A stretch of 64,000 nt of DNA, taken from assembly GCF_029784155.1 (NCBI RefSeq), contig NC_073693.1, positions 285,916,875 through 285,980,874 on the forward strand, read 5' to 3'. Positions 1 through 12,579 of the stretch are shown here, piece by piece. Source of the DNA: Uranotaenia lowii. Lineage: Eukaryota; Arthropoda; Insecta; Diptera; Culicidae. Every line of letters starts with the position of its first letter. The stretch's first letter is position 1. Below the pieces are notes generated by a model that was given only the letters and a program-made list of their open reading frames with translations, was not told where the DNA came from and made no database searches. The position numbers and the translations under genes are program-made.

Positions 1-52
1 TCTAAGAAAGACTCCAGACCAGCTTAAATAGTTTCACTTAGTGCTTCATGGT

Positions 53-530
53 TAAGCTTGCCAAATTTCCCAGTTTGATCTGGGTTTCCCAAATATTTAA
101 TTCAAAATTTTGGGAAAATTCGTTCCGGCCCGGTTGGCCGGTTTCATTGTAAAATTCGCAGATTTTGCCCGGATTTAATCACTTTTTTGCCACATCGAAC
201 AAAAAAATGGAATTGTAAAATATTTTTATTTGGGCATCCAAAAAGAGATTTTGTGAGCAATTTTTATGAAAATAATCATGAAAAGTATTGTGAAAGCTTA
301 AAATATGATTTAAAATCTTCTGATAAGTTTCGATAGAAAACTTGTTTTTTTTATATTTTTTTCTTCTTGATTTTGTTGAGTAGTTCCTGGATATTGACCG
401 AATTTTCCCGGATATTAATCGAATTTCTTGTCGACAATTTTGATATCAAATGCCCGCATTTTGGTAGGTTTTTAGATAAAATAGCCCGAATTTGTCCGGA
501 TAGATACTGAAAAATTCTGGCGACTTCACT
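53..530 (-). mobile_element. hAT-like non-autonomous element, reversed copy
   Basis: This stretch matches, in reverse orientation, the 458-bp element at 45792-46249, whose 8-bp target duplication makes it hAT-like. Shared blocks include the terminal 'cttgccaaatttccc' and 'attctggcgacttca', repeated 'gcccgga/cccggat' words, and a central 'aaaataatcatgaaa' segment. Diverged ends (TTAAGCTTGCC against TGAAGTCGCC) and no recognisable target duplication suggest an old copy. No coding capacity is visible. Three other copies lie at about 41.3, 43.8 and 45.8 kb. Confidence 0.6.
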
Positions 531-1209
531 GCCATTATGACCAAAACAATGTAAAAAAGTAGTATAAAATCGTACTTTTCAATCACTGAACCGTCAAAAC
601 TGATTCAGTCACAGAAGAAAAATTTTAAAAAGAGGATTGGAAAGTTAATTTAACTCCCAAGCAAAATGACGCATGACCACTACATTCAAACGAAACAAGA
701 AAAACATTTTACCGAATTTGCATCGTGTTGAATAATTTATCCCAAAATAAAAAAAGAAAGTAAGAATCGAACCCCACGCAAGATTCATATTTCGACTTGC
801 CATTCCGAAAACTGAGTCATTTAGTAAATGAGGATTTTTCGGCATAGTCTTTCTGCCACGCTCTATCACCTAAAAAAAGCACTGCGTTGGTCGTCTGCTG
901 TTCCTTTTTTTCATCCTGCTTTGTCTTTGATGGGAATGAGATGGAAATGGGATAAGAATTTGATGGGAATGGGATGGGATGATTCGATAATATCCTTGCT
1001 GGCTGGTTGTTTTCATCCTCCTTTGTCTTGTGATGGGATATGTTTAATTTGTCTCTCTCAGACAAATGCAATGCGGTTAAGCTAGGAGGACAATAAGAGC
1101 GATGAGAAAGCTTGTTAATGCCGATCCGGCAAAGAATCTTATTCCGAAAATCACCTTTGCACTGGTTTTGAGGGAAAATCTTTTCAGGCCAAATATTTAT
1201 AAAATTTTA

Positions 1210-3116
1210 CTGCCGTAATCTGGCAAACTGACGTATGCGCCAACATTACCGATTTGTGTTTTTTGCATTTGAACGACAGAAGATACTAAACTCGACCTAA
1301 TTCACCTAATATATTCAGAAATGTCAAAAAATACCAACATAGCATTATGAAAACAAAACGACGTATGCGCCATTTCTACTCTAAGTGACGTAAGTTTAAT
1401 GAAAAAATATGTTTGCAACACTTTGATTACGTCTCAAAGTAACAGTGAGTATAAGGACCATAATAAAAGACTGTCTTTGTCTAATTCTTTAGTTCTACGG
1501 ATTAAAATTACTAGTAAATTACTAGTGGCAGCTTCAGGACTAATAGAAATGAGGGACAAAACCTTTATACCATTATACTTGTAAAATGATTATTAATTTA
1601 AAAAGGTGTCAATGGCTTTGCCTATTCACGAGGAGGTTGAGAAGGGCGGAAGGAGGTGGGTTTGGGTCTTAATTAAGTCCTTGTGTTTCATATTTTTTTG
1701 CATAATATATGACGCGTTTTAGTGCGGACTTTCTTTTTGCAAGAAACTGCAAAGACTTCATCTATCTAACCTGATGATAAGATAATATGTGAAAATATTG
1801 ACAAGCTGGTTGGATTATTAGATTTTTGATTTAAATTCATAAGGTATACGTTTATTATAAAGAAAGAATGATATAACCGATTTATTTCTAATTTATTTCA
1901 AAATTGTAGACTAGAATGATATTATCTTTCTTGACTTTTCGATACCTCTATCCAAGCTATTGAATAGGACAGTTGATTGAAGACTGAATGTTGGCTTTTG
2001 TACTTCTCTCAACTGCGATTGAGTAGATAGTTTAACTTTCCAGAATTCTCCTCCAAAACGTGTCTTGTAACTGAAGTCGAAACATCCTCGCGTGATTCGG
2101 ACCTGTTTCACGTCGCACATGTTCGGGCGGGGTTTCTGTTTGCTCAGAACAGTTTGTTTCATCTGAATGCTGGGTTGAAAGAAGTCGCTGCAGCTCATTA
2201 CGGTTAAAAATGGTTTCATTTCAACATTAGACTGCTTTACACACTCAACAAAGTCCGAGAACGTGTAGAGTTCCCCTGACTGATATTTCCTCATGCTTCG
2301 CTCGACCGCCGCATAGAATGCATCAGCCGACATAAAGGTATGTTGTGTTTCCAAATATGTGAAGGTGACCTTATCAGTTTTGATGAGCTGTGAGTTTACT
2401 AACAATATTATATGAATCTTCAAATTCCAGTTTTTGTTTTGGCTAGAGCAATTGTCTAGCCAATACAAAACTCGTGTTGTTTCGTGAAAACACTCACCAA
2501 ATCCATTGCTTTCCTGCCGCTTATGGTTTCATTCCACAGAACAGCGTGGACTACTCCGTTCTTTCTCCCTCCAAGAGGCGCGAAAGTCTCATTAAGAGCA
2601 ACGATTTGCTTGAAAATTTTACGTCCTTGAAACGTTCCATTCGCGGAAGTTGGATAACCTATTGAAGAAAACGCTTCGTTAGTCCAGGCACCTGTTCTAT
2701 TACCGGATTGTCCTCAGGCTCACTCTCGCTCATGCTACCGTACTCAGCTATAAACTCCATTTTTTTTTGGTTCAGATACAGCTCCACGAGCCGCGAATAT
2801 GTAACTGATTGTGAAAGAAAATATCTGGAAATGGTTTGTCGCATGCTACGATGGATGTACGTCATTTGGTCTTGGAAACCGTGAAAAATAATAGCTGTTT
2901 CCACAACAAAATGACGTTGGTAACATAACTTCCGTTAATAAACCTTTTTCCACAAATTATGTATTTGGTCATGTTTTGTCATCGTTTAAACTCATAGTGT
3001 ACAGATTTGATTATTGAAATTTACTCGGAGGCTCAATGAAAAAACGTTTTTGCAGAAAGCTCCGTACTGAAAATTTTACTCGTTGGCGCATACGTCAGAT
3101 TGCCAGATTACGGCAG
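1210..3116 (-). mobile_element. DNA transposon with 35-bp near-perfect TIRs
   Basis: The ends 1210-1244 and 3082-3116 are inverted repeats matching at 34 of 35 positions; they begin CTGCCGTAATCTGGC and contain a 'gacgtatgcgcc' word. That word recurs inside at about 1359. The four bases TTTA flank both ends, which may be a 4-bp target duplication or chance in AT-rich DNA. The 1.9-kb interior carries a broken minus-strand gene with transposase-like motifs, so this is a recognisable but defective copy rather than a MITE. The superfamily was not determined. Confidence 0.75.
1911..2904 (-). pseudogene. Broken transposase-like gene of the 1210-3116 element
   Basis: Minus-strand coding sequence survives in three pieces. 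The piece upstream in the gene (2659-2904) begins METAIIFHGF and ends in a stop. A middle piece (about 2478-2655) has no usable ATG and reads GYPTSANGTFQGRKIF and later LWNETISGRKAMDL. The last piece (1911-2468) begins MYWLDNCSSQNKNW and contains QHTFMSADAFYAAVE. The D-N-C-x-x-Q-N-K-N and HTFMSAD motifs resemble a widespread uncharacterised arthropod protein family that I associate with mobile DNA; that link is from memory. Middle and last pieces are joined by a one-base frame change near 2470. The first stop could be a mutation or mark an intron. The TIRs on either side make a transposase the natural reading. It should not be functional. Confidence 0.6.
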
Positions 3117-3120
3117 TTTA

Positions 3121-6027
3121 GCTCTAAAATTACAAATCCTTCACAAATGTGATCTACGGGAGAATTCCAGAAAAATGAGTGAATTTAAAAAAAAAATTGA
3201 CAAAAAATATCTTGAAATCCTACACTGAGAACAATGCATGTTATAAACAAATACTCATTTTCCCAAGAAAATGTCATCTCAGAGTTCATCAATGAAAGAC
3301 TGGTAATAATAAGGCCTACAAGTCGTATATACATGGCAACTTGTGCATATTATAGGGGAAAAAATTCTAACAAAACCTTTTTAATGATTTTTTTGTGAAA
3401 ATAATGTAATTTATTTTTTCAGTGTAGCTTTCCAATCTTGAATTTAAAAACAACTTCTTTGATTTATAGAGTGCATTTTTCTCATTGTAGGTTTCCAAAG
3501 AAACAAATCAATATTTTCTTTTAAAAATTCAATCATTTTTCCGAAACTCTCATGAACCACATTTGTGTAGAAATTGTTCTTTTTGGGCTAAAAAAGTTTA
3601 TACATTTTTTACCTGAAAAGATTTCCCCTTTTCAAATGTTGGTCTAGATCTGTTTTGGGAAAACCAAGTATGCCAAGTATGATTTTACTAGGTAAGATCC
3701 TGTGAGTGAATTCAGAAAATCCACGTGAATACTTGCGTGTTTATTCATTTCCGTTCACTCGTCGGTATCGAAATCGCAAATTGATTCAAAGTTAGAAAAA
3801 CAGCTAACTTTGAAAATTCGTCATCAAAATTAGGTGTTTCATATTTTGAGTATCTAAACACGCGAAAATTTTTAATTTTCGCCAATTTTGCAATCCTCTT
3901 TTCCTAGTTTTTTCTACGGTGACTGAAACAATTTTGACAAATTATTGATTTATCAATGTGATGTAAAAATGTCTGAAAAAATATACAAGAATAGTGATTA
4001 ATTATCTTCATAGAAAAAAAAATGCAACAATTGAAATGATTACACCTTATTCAGCAGTTTTAGCTAGAAAAGACAGTGAGGTTATTTCGCGATACGATGT
4101 GAAAACAATTTAAATATTAAAAAAGAATTTCACACAAAAGTTTATGATTGATGACTTGATTTCCCTACCCTAATTATGGATTGCGTAACATCATCCATAG
4201 ATTGCTCCATATCAAAATTCTTAAACTTCCATCTAAGCCAAAGTCCAGTTACCCGTTGTTCAAAGAATTATCCGTGCTCACGTCACGGTGGATTATGAAC
4301 AATGAACTTGAACGACGTCATAACAAAAGCAAAAGCAAAAAAAAACGAAACAAAACAAAAACCTTCCTTCCATCACAGCCGTTGGGAAGATTCCGATCTT
4401 GAGCGCGATCATCAGAATCATCACAATCCAAAACCCGATCGTTAGCAACACCTAATGAACGCACATAATATGACGACGGTAATCATCGCTGTTCCGATCA
4501 TCTTTCGGAAAGTATAGCGTTCAATTACCCACTTGACTAGGTATCTGTCGGTTGGCACACGCAATGACGTGTTTTTACCTTTTGAACTTGGCTGATGATC
4601 AGCTGAAGATGGGCTGACTTGGCTTCTTGTTGTTCCTGTTGCGCCATCGACATCAACAGAAGATAGTTACCTATTATTATCGCCCGAAGAAGACAATGTA
4701 TATTATCCCGCCATGTGTACGATGCCATAATACGCACCTAATCGCTTGTTTTCTCCCTTTTTGATCAGTCAGCCGTCGGGTTTAATTGCAAGATGACATT
4801 ACTGTCATTATCTCATCCACTTGTATGGTTGGGCGAATGGCAGATGACGAAGGAGGAGTCACTAGCTCGACATCGCGAAAAACAACGCGAAACGCAGACA
4901 TCCCGAACCGTCGTGAAGCTGTAGGATTGTAACAATGCGTCGGGTGTGTGTACCAGGGTGTGAAAAGATGCCTCGAGGAATGACTCTATGAACGATTTCT
5001 TCATACATCGAAGAAAGCTTTTAAAGTGAGGTTTGTCGCTCAATGTGCGTTGAAGTCTTTTGAATCCTCGATACTTTTGAAGTTGAAAAATTGCGGTTTT
5101 AAGCAGCTTTCGAAAATTTGCTTATCAAACAGTTTACCTGAAACGGATGTTCGAATGTCTATCTCTTACAACTTTAGACAGTTTGGCTTCAGATTAAGCT
5201 TCAACAATGATTTTTGGAGTTAGTAAGTATATATCTATCCATCAATGTGGGTATTAATGTGAGTAGGTCTAATGAAAGTTTTTACCGTTACCCCGGATTT
5301 TCCTGTGAAAAAATTCTTACTTAAAAAACTACATTCAATTTTGGCTACAAACCGTTTGATCTTACTTTTCAATCAACCGATTTTCTAAACTCAAATTTAA
5401 GTTTTTCTATTGAATTTGATTACTTTTTTCGTAGAACACATTTGTAACCTAGAAAAATTTCAGAATGTTGGAGTAATGATTATGATATTGTGAATATGAA
5501 CACAGCTTTTGAATGCGAAAAACAATTTAAACGTCTCCAATGTGCTAATTCTGAACCGAAATTAAGAAACAGATAAATATTTAAAAAAAATTATTGAAAC
5601 AAATATTGATGTACTTTTATTATAAATCTATAGCCAGAAATAAAAAATCTTACTCATAATTCAAATAGTATTTCTGAATTGCGAATAAGGGATTTAAAGC
5701 TTCTCCAAAATTTTAATACTGATTCATTTTTACGACTTAAAATCAAAGGTAATTTTTTTAGATTTCTAATATAATTTTTTAAAGTTAGAATTGATTAGAC
5801 TTTTTTACAAATGAAATTAAACCATTTTTCAAAGCCACATGACTCTGTTATGATTCAACGGAAATCCAAAAATAGCACAACAAAACGCATTAGAATTTTA
5901 CCAGCTTTTCAAATAAAATATTTTCAAAAATTTAACGTAATAAACCTTAACATGAAAAATTGTAAATAAGAATAAATGGTATCTAAAAGTATCGTCCGCA
6001 TTATTCTGCGAAATAAACCATTGTATA
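3121..6027. other. Gene-free stretch; possible small MITE; possible host exon
   Basis: No supported gene. At 3221-3427 the words CTACACTGAGAA and TTTTTCAGTGTAG form short inverted ends of a possible 200-bp MITE. From about 4400 to 5050 the base composition becomes more balanced and no repeat is evident. Within it the minus strand of 4537-4740 has an open segment ending at a donor-like AAG|GTAAAA near 4580, with an acceptor-like AATAG near 4672. I regard this only as a weak exon candidate. The remainder is AT-rich without recognisable structure. Confidence 0.35.
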
Positions 6028-6035
6028 CCTCAAAT

Positions 6036-7637
6036 CAGGGCCGTAGGAAGAACAGACTCATGGGGGGGGGGGGTTTGCATGACTGAATTTTACCTATGAC
6101 TTTTGTCCTAACAATGCACGAATACAAAAAAAAACAAATTATGTTTGTAACCATATAATTATTCATTTTTAAGTACTTTTCCATTAAAGGTTTTCATATT
6201 AAATCGTAACTTTAGAAAATGGGTTCTAAACGTAAAAAGTGAGCGACATTTGCTATCATCGAAGGTTATAATCTTTTCATATGTTTATTAAGAGTCTGGT
6301 AGATCAAAGTTAGATGATTTGAACATAAAATAAGCTTTTTTTAGGAGAACCTTCCATGTCATAAAAAAAACTTATACTTTTCTCAAATCAAACAAGCCCA
6401 ATATTTCAAACTATTTTGCAAATTCAAGATTCTAACCTTTGATGAAAAATGTTCAATTTTTCTACAAAAATTAAGGAAGAGATTAAAATCATCAGATTTT
6501 CGTATCAAATTTGCTTGTTACAAACTTGAACCAAATAAATAATTTCAATATGAAATATGGCTTAAAAAAGTATTGCAATATTTACACATTTCGGACCAAA
6601 TACGAGACATCTCGTATTTTGACCAAATACGAGATTTCTCGTTTTTTTATTTTGCTTGTCGCTAGTATTGTCCATTAAAAAGCATAAGTCAAATGTTCTG
6701 AAATGAAATCTCATTCAAGAAAATTTAACAAATCACTTCCCGTTATTCAAATATATTAAATGTTAATGTTAATGTTTTGTAAATAATATTAAACAATATA
6801 CCGGGAAAATGTAGAATTTTGTGTAGATTTTTTGGTGAAGATGTTTCTTTACTATAAAATATTTTTCTTAAAGTATCAATTCTATAATGCAAATCCTGTT
6901 GATGATTTTTTTAAATATAATTTTGATTTAACGGATAAAACAAAAAACTCAAATTCCTTTCAGCGGAATAGTGTTTAAAAATTAATTTTGATTAGAAATT
7001 TGAAATCTGAAAATTGAATTGACAAGCAATCTTAATACATTAAGGACCACGAAAAAATCTACGATGAGAAACACCGAAATTCAGCATTTGATATCTTAAA
7101 AACCCCAGGACTAAATTTTACAAATTTAGTTTTTTTAAGTAACGGCAAATGTTGTGTTCAATTTTGTCGAATATTTGATGTGAAATGCAAAACCAAACTT
7201 GATCCAGGATTTAAAAGAAACTTTTAAATTCTGGTTCAAATCCTGGTTCAATCTAGAATCCTGAACTGGATACAGAATCCGAAATACGAAAATAGGAATA
7301 CAATTTTGGTAATGATAATTATGGAATCAGAACCTACGTAATGAGTTTTATTTAATTAAAAATTTAATATTCAGACTTGAACTTCTACGAACAAATGAGA
7401 AATTTTTTGAATAAATGTAGCAGAATTTTGGACATGGGATGCGTTTCTTAGGTTTTGGCATTAGTTTTTAGTCTAGATTCTTACTCTTGATTTACCTTAT
7501 TCTTTTATCATAATTTGGTTCAAAATTTAAAATTTTTAGTGTAGAGTAGAATACCTCGCTTGATTTTTTGGATCCTCATGGGGGGGGGGGGTTATCCCCC
7601 AAACCCCCCCCCCCCCCCCCCCGTTCCTACGGCCATG
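6036..7637. mobile_element. hAT-type non-autonomous element with 8-bp TSD
   Basis: The ends CAGGGCCGTAGGAA (6036-6049) and its inverted partner (7624-7637, one mismatch) bound a 1602-bp element. CCTCAAAT lies directly outside both ends (6028-6035 and 7638-7645), a perfect 8-bp target-site duplication typical of the hAT superfamily. Just inside the ends are long G or C runs (13 G at about 6062; about 12 G at 7580 and 18 C from 7605). The interior is very AT-rich and encodes nothing recognisable, so mobilisation would need a transposase from elsewhere. The perfect duplication suggests a fairly recent insertion. Confidence 0.87.
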
Positions 7638-7645
7638 CCTCAAAT

Positions 7646-9958
7646 TATCATGCAACTTCCATCTCAAGACACCAAAGTGGACCAACGACTCTTTTAAAAA
7701 ATTGTGAAAGAAATAATGACTATAAATCTCTTTTTTACATCATCAATAAACAATGGTCGAACAATTGCACTCACACATGCAGATAGCCCGCGCTTCTTAC
7801 AACATGGAAACAAAAAAAAACTTATCAAAGCAGGTAAAAACACTTTTTTCGTGTTTTGTAGAGTGTTTGCAACAAAACTTATTTCAAATTTCAACACAAA
7901 ATCCTTAGATTATCCAAGTATCATATTGTTAATGTAATATTATCAATTATTGTGTTTCCAAACACATGAACTGAAAGCTTCTGTTATTGGCATTCACTAT
8001 GCTTAACAATGATTTTTGATTGAAAAGTTATGTACGCAGTGTATGAGTAGGCTGTAAAAGCAACATTCCCATTATAATTTTACCTATTATGGGAATCATT
8101 CAAACTATGTTACTTAGATTATAAGTTGAAACTTGAATTCAGTTTTGCTGCACACACTCTATAAAACACGAAAAAATTGTTTTTAACCTGATTTGATAAG
8201 TACTTTTGTTCCAATGTACTTAAAACAAAAGTAACAATTTTTTCAGTTGCTGTTTTTTTAGTTTGATAAAAAATCATATAGTTTCTCAAATTTTTAATGT
8301 TAAGACCCTTTGGAGTACCATATTAAATCGCAAATTGTTTTTTTTTAAATGCTTACTTTAGAATATTTGTGTTAGAAAAACGTAAATTTAGATTATATAT
8401 AACTTCCTCCTTCGGGTAAAACGGCGCTGAATGAATTTGGGATAAACATTATATACCATTAATGTTAGATGCGAGATATTATACTAATGTTTAGGTTTTC
8501 AAAAAAGGATATAATGGAAAGATAGGGTTTTGAGTCCAATGTCGATTATTTATCATTTGATTCAGTTTAGAACATACAATTTTTTAAGGATGAGACATTT
8601 AATTAATCAATCAAGGTCAAGTTTTTCTGATAGGTCAAAAAAGTAACATCCAAATAATTTAAATTATTTAACAAAGATATGGCACTTTTGGAAAATTTTG
8701 AAAAGTCTATTAAAAATTGAGCAAAGGTCGCTTAACTCATTAACCCACCCTTCTAGAGTAGACAGTATGTACCAACTTCAATTCTCTTGTAATCCAAGGA
8801 AGTTCAATGTAAAGTAACGCAAATTTGACTTTCGGATGTGTACTGCGTAAAATACAACTATTCAGGTCAAATTCAGATAGGAAGATTTGAAAGAATTGAT
8901 TCAAATTGTTTTTTTTTTCAGTTAGAGATTTCTGAAATATTAAAATGTAGGTATTTTCTTTAATCATTGGTTTAATTTGTCAACATGCAAATATAACCAT
9001 TTTAAATTGTTCAAATTTGATTTTTATAGGCTGTGCAGTAAAGGAACAAAAATATATCTTTTGTTATGTCTTTAGATCTTTATTCAAAAATGTTATTTCA
9101 CTCGGATTTGTTTTTGACGGTTCTTGAATTTATTTTTTTTTCTGTATATTTTTTCGGCCTAGGAGGATAGGTTTCAAGTGGTCACATCACTTAATAAAGT
9201 AGTTTTGCAAGCCACATCACCCTTATCTTCATTTGAATGTAGAAGATCCTCAAAACTAGTGAGATTTTGTCACTTGTTCATAGGAAACTTTCATTTGGTT
9301 CATTGTACAATGTTGATCATATCGAACCAATCATGGAGTGATTGGTTCGCAAGTGTTAACCATAATTTGGCCTGAAATATTTTATTTTTTATGATTTAAA
9401 TGGTTCTAATTCAAAGAATCAATTTAAGAGCAAAAACTTCCAAAAACGTTATTTTTGTTTTGATTTTTTATGCTGGCTTATTCGTAAATTTACAGTAATA
9501 ATGTATTTAGACGGCATATTACCGTCTAACACGCATTGTACACATTACTTTAGCTGATCCTTAAGAATTGTATGCAAAAGTTTGAACCGCAGCTACTTTT
9601 TTGTTTTGAATCTAATCTGGATGCGGTCTTAGGGTGAAATATTTGTCTGTTTTTTTTTGGCTTCCAAAAATAATTTTAATATGAAAATGAAGGCGATTTT
9701 TTGTAACACTATCAGTTAGAAACGGCTGGGTAAAATGATGTGAAATGTGTTAGTGGAGGGTTTTTGGACCAAGGCTAGTTTGTATAGTAGTTTCCTATCC
9801 TGTAGAATACGGGCTCTCATACAAAACCAACAAAATATTTCAAATCTCAACGATTTTCATATGATTTTCATAAAAAAGAGTTTCAAAATCAAGATTTGAC
9901 ACACGAAGTTGATTTGTTTTGAAGGATGACTCCTATCGCTTTTTACCCAGATAACCAG
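7646..9958. other. AT-rich stretch without recognised features
   Basis: I see no gene, element end or clear repeat here. The open frames are short and compositionally biased. A segment near 9770-9900 ('gggctctcatacaaaac') resembles the modular units found at 11.5-12.1 kb and may be a diverged member. Confidence 0.4.
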
Positions 9959-10833
9959 AAATCGTAAAGCAGTGTTCATTTTCGATTGTATTTATATCCA
10001 GTTTAAATTGGAATTGTATAAACATCATGTTGTAGCTAAACCAAGTTATATTTTATCGTTTATGGTTTGTATAGTTCATTATATACGATAACATTTTGTT
10101 AATCGTATAGAAAGATCAATAAAGTTGTTTTGAATCGTAGTAGAATTGTGTAAAGCTCAATATTAAATTCCACTGTACAACTAAGCAATCTTTCATGCTT
10201 GCGATCTATGATGACATATTATTTCCATGCAAGGTTGTACAGTAATTGTGAGAAAATCGTATAATGTAATTTAAACAATCTATTTATACATGTCCTTCAA
10301 AGTCGCTTATTGAGATTAACTTAATCGGTACATAATTGTTAATAATGCAATTCCTATGCTTAGTAATATCGTAATCATCTTATGACAACAATTGCAAAAA
10401 TTGGAAATCCTTGACAAATTTTGTTTCAAACATGAAGGCAGTTTTAATTAAGAAAAAAATATAAAAATTAAAAAAGTGGCACATACAGTCGGCGCTTAAA
10501 AAAATCCGGTTAAATCGTGAAGTAGTGTTCATTGTATATTGTATAAGCATCCAGTTTAGGTTAAATTGTATAAACATCATGTTGTAGCTAAACCAAGTTA
10601 TATTTTATCGTTTATGGTTTGTATAGTTCATTATATACGGTAATATTTTGTTAATCGTATAGAAAGATCACTAAAGTTGTTTTGAATTGCAGTAGAATTG
10701 TGTAAAGCTCAATATTATATCCCACTGTACAACTAAGCAATCTTTCATGCTTGCGATCTATGATGACATATAATTTCCATGAAAGGTCGTACAGTAATTG
10801 TAAGAACATCGTATGATGGAATTTAAACAATCT
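9959..10833 (+). repeat. Two direct copies of a ~322-bp repeat
   Basis: 9959-10281 and 10512-10833 are near-identical direct repeats, offset by 553 bp. They share long blocks such as 'taaaccaagttatatttt', 'catgcttgcgatctatgat' and 'cactgtacaactaagcaa'. About 230 bp of different sequence separates them. Words such as 'gtacagtaattgt' and 'aaagttgtac' recur as far as about 11.4 kb, so the unit may belong to a larger degenerate satellite-like region. No coding potential. Confidence 0.85.
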
Positions 10834-11519
10834 GTAGATTGTCAAATTGTTTAACAGTACAGTAAATAGCTAGCTAAGATCGCACAGCGCTGAATACAAT
10901 TATTGATTCTTATAGAATCGTCTATGAGATAGATCAAAGTTGTATTTCAAAAAACCTCATCTATAAATAGATATGAAGTCCGAAATGATGCAGTCAGTGG
11001 TATTTTATACGATCAACTGATTTTTAAACGGAACTCTCAACTGTACATGAACAAATTTGCTTGTTTGTATCAACATGAAATGGCGCCGAGGAAGTATCGA
11101 AAGACAGGGATCGGAACGTTGTGAGTTCGAGACTGAGGAAAAAGAGACACATAAAGTTGTATAAGGTTCAATTTTTTTTTGCGCAGTAAACATTAAATTC
11201 TATTGTATTAATGTTCAAGGCGATTCATAGTAAAATCGTAATAAGGGAAAAATATAATTGCTTTGGGGTACAGTAACAAAAAATTGTATTACATGGCGAA
11301 GAAAGTTGTACAAACCTCAGGCTACCTGCAAAAGGAAATTGTAATCAAATTGTAGGGCAGGCAATAGAAAGTTGTAAGTTGTACAATCCTAAGATTTTAT
11401 GCAAAGCAAAGTTGCTATCAAATTGTTGAAAACGCAATACAAAGTTTTATATTTTCAAGGTGAGCAGAATTTGGTCCGTATATTGCCTCCACTTTGGTAC
11501 GTACAGGCTCATATAGAAT

Positions 11520-12170
11520 ATTCTATACAATTTTTTCAGATTGTACAAAAGTGTGTATATCTCAGAAACAACTGAAATATGCAGACCAAAATGTTCACCG
11601 GGTAGAACGGGGGCTCCCATACATTATTCCGGTAAAAACGACAGAATTCATATAATTTTCTTGAGATATTTATGAGATTTACAAGTTTTGATATGATGAG
11701 ATAATTCAGTTTAATAAATCGTCCATGGTACTTTGAAAACTGGGGGCTCCCATAGAAAGTCAACATGTATTTGTAAATAACTCGAAATTTGTTCAACGAT
11801 TTTGATTAAATGTTGTTCACAACCATGATTTGACAATTAATGATGATTGGTTTAATAAATGACCTTTGTAAAAAGTGGAATGGGGGTCCCATAAAAATTA
11901 TTCAAAATAAAAATGGAGTAATTTTCTTTGTGACTTTATCATGTATAAATGTGAGGTTAAATAATGTTAAACCCTGACTTTCTAGGCCTTTTCAGGCCAC
12001 GGTCAATTTCTATAATGGTTTGAAATTCTTTGGAGAGAGGGGCCTCCATAGAAAAACCTGCACAAAATATGTCAAAATTTGAGAGAAAAAAAGCTGATAT
12101 TCATAACCTTTTGAGCAAGTGTAAGTTTTGATAGTAGTAGTAAATTTATTACACTGAATGACCAATCCCA
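11520..12170 (+). repeat. Imperfect tandem modules with 'gggggctcccata' words
   Basis: Several imperfect units here each contain a G-rich word followed by 'ctcccata' or 'cctccata' (about 11609, 11744, 11884, 12040), separated by AT-rich sequence with 'gattttgat' or 'agttttgata'. Spacing is about 135-155 bp. The same design occurs in the Helitron-like elements at 38.1-39.2 kb and 49.1-50.2 kb, so this may be the internal array of a related element whose ends I could not find. Confidence 0.45.
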
Positions 12171-12248
12171 CTTTTGAAGGTTCTACACCAAATTAATATA
12201 AAAACGCCATAATCATGCAATTTTTTTATTAAATTCTTAACTGTTTAA

Positions 12249-12579
12249 CGAAAGTAATCAAGACCTTAGTATACGATGCTATCTACCCGTCATATAAACA
12301 TTAAAAATTAGTTACATACATCGTGGTTTCATGGAAAAACGATTAACTACCTCGAACCTGATGACATTCACTTATTTTTCTATGCTAAAACTCGAAAAAC
12401 ATCAGCAGGCAGATGTAGTATACATTAATTTCTCAACTCTAAAGCCTATGATCGAGTTCCTCACAGATTACTAATTGAGAAACTCCGACGCTTGGGACAA
12501 TTTGAATGGATTACAACTTGCTTTGCATCGTACTTCAACTCCTGCACAGCCTTCGTCAGAGTAGTTAAACTCCTACTGC
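12249..12579 (+). pseudogene. Jockey-type non-LTR reverse transcriptase, 5' fragment
   Basis: Translation in two nearby frames gives recognisable RT sequence in the correct order: TLVYDAIYPS, then HRGFMEKRLTTSNLMTFTYF, QADVVYINFS and, after a small frameshift near 12437, KAYDRVPHRLLIEKLRRLG and SYFNSCTAFVRV. These are the RT blocks preceding the catalytic YADD in Jockey-like LINEs. The reading continues exactly, in frame, at 13910 after the inserted RNase H element is skipped. Stops and frameshifts show the host element was already, or has since become, defective. No 5' end, ORF1 or endonuclease is visible. Confidence 0.85.
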
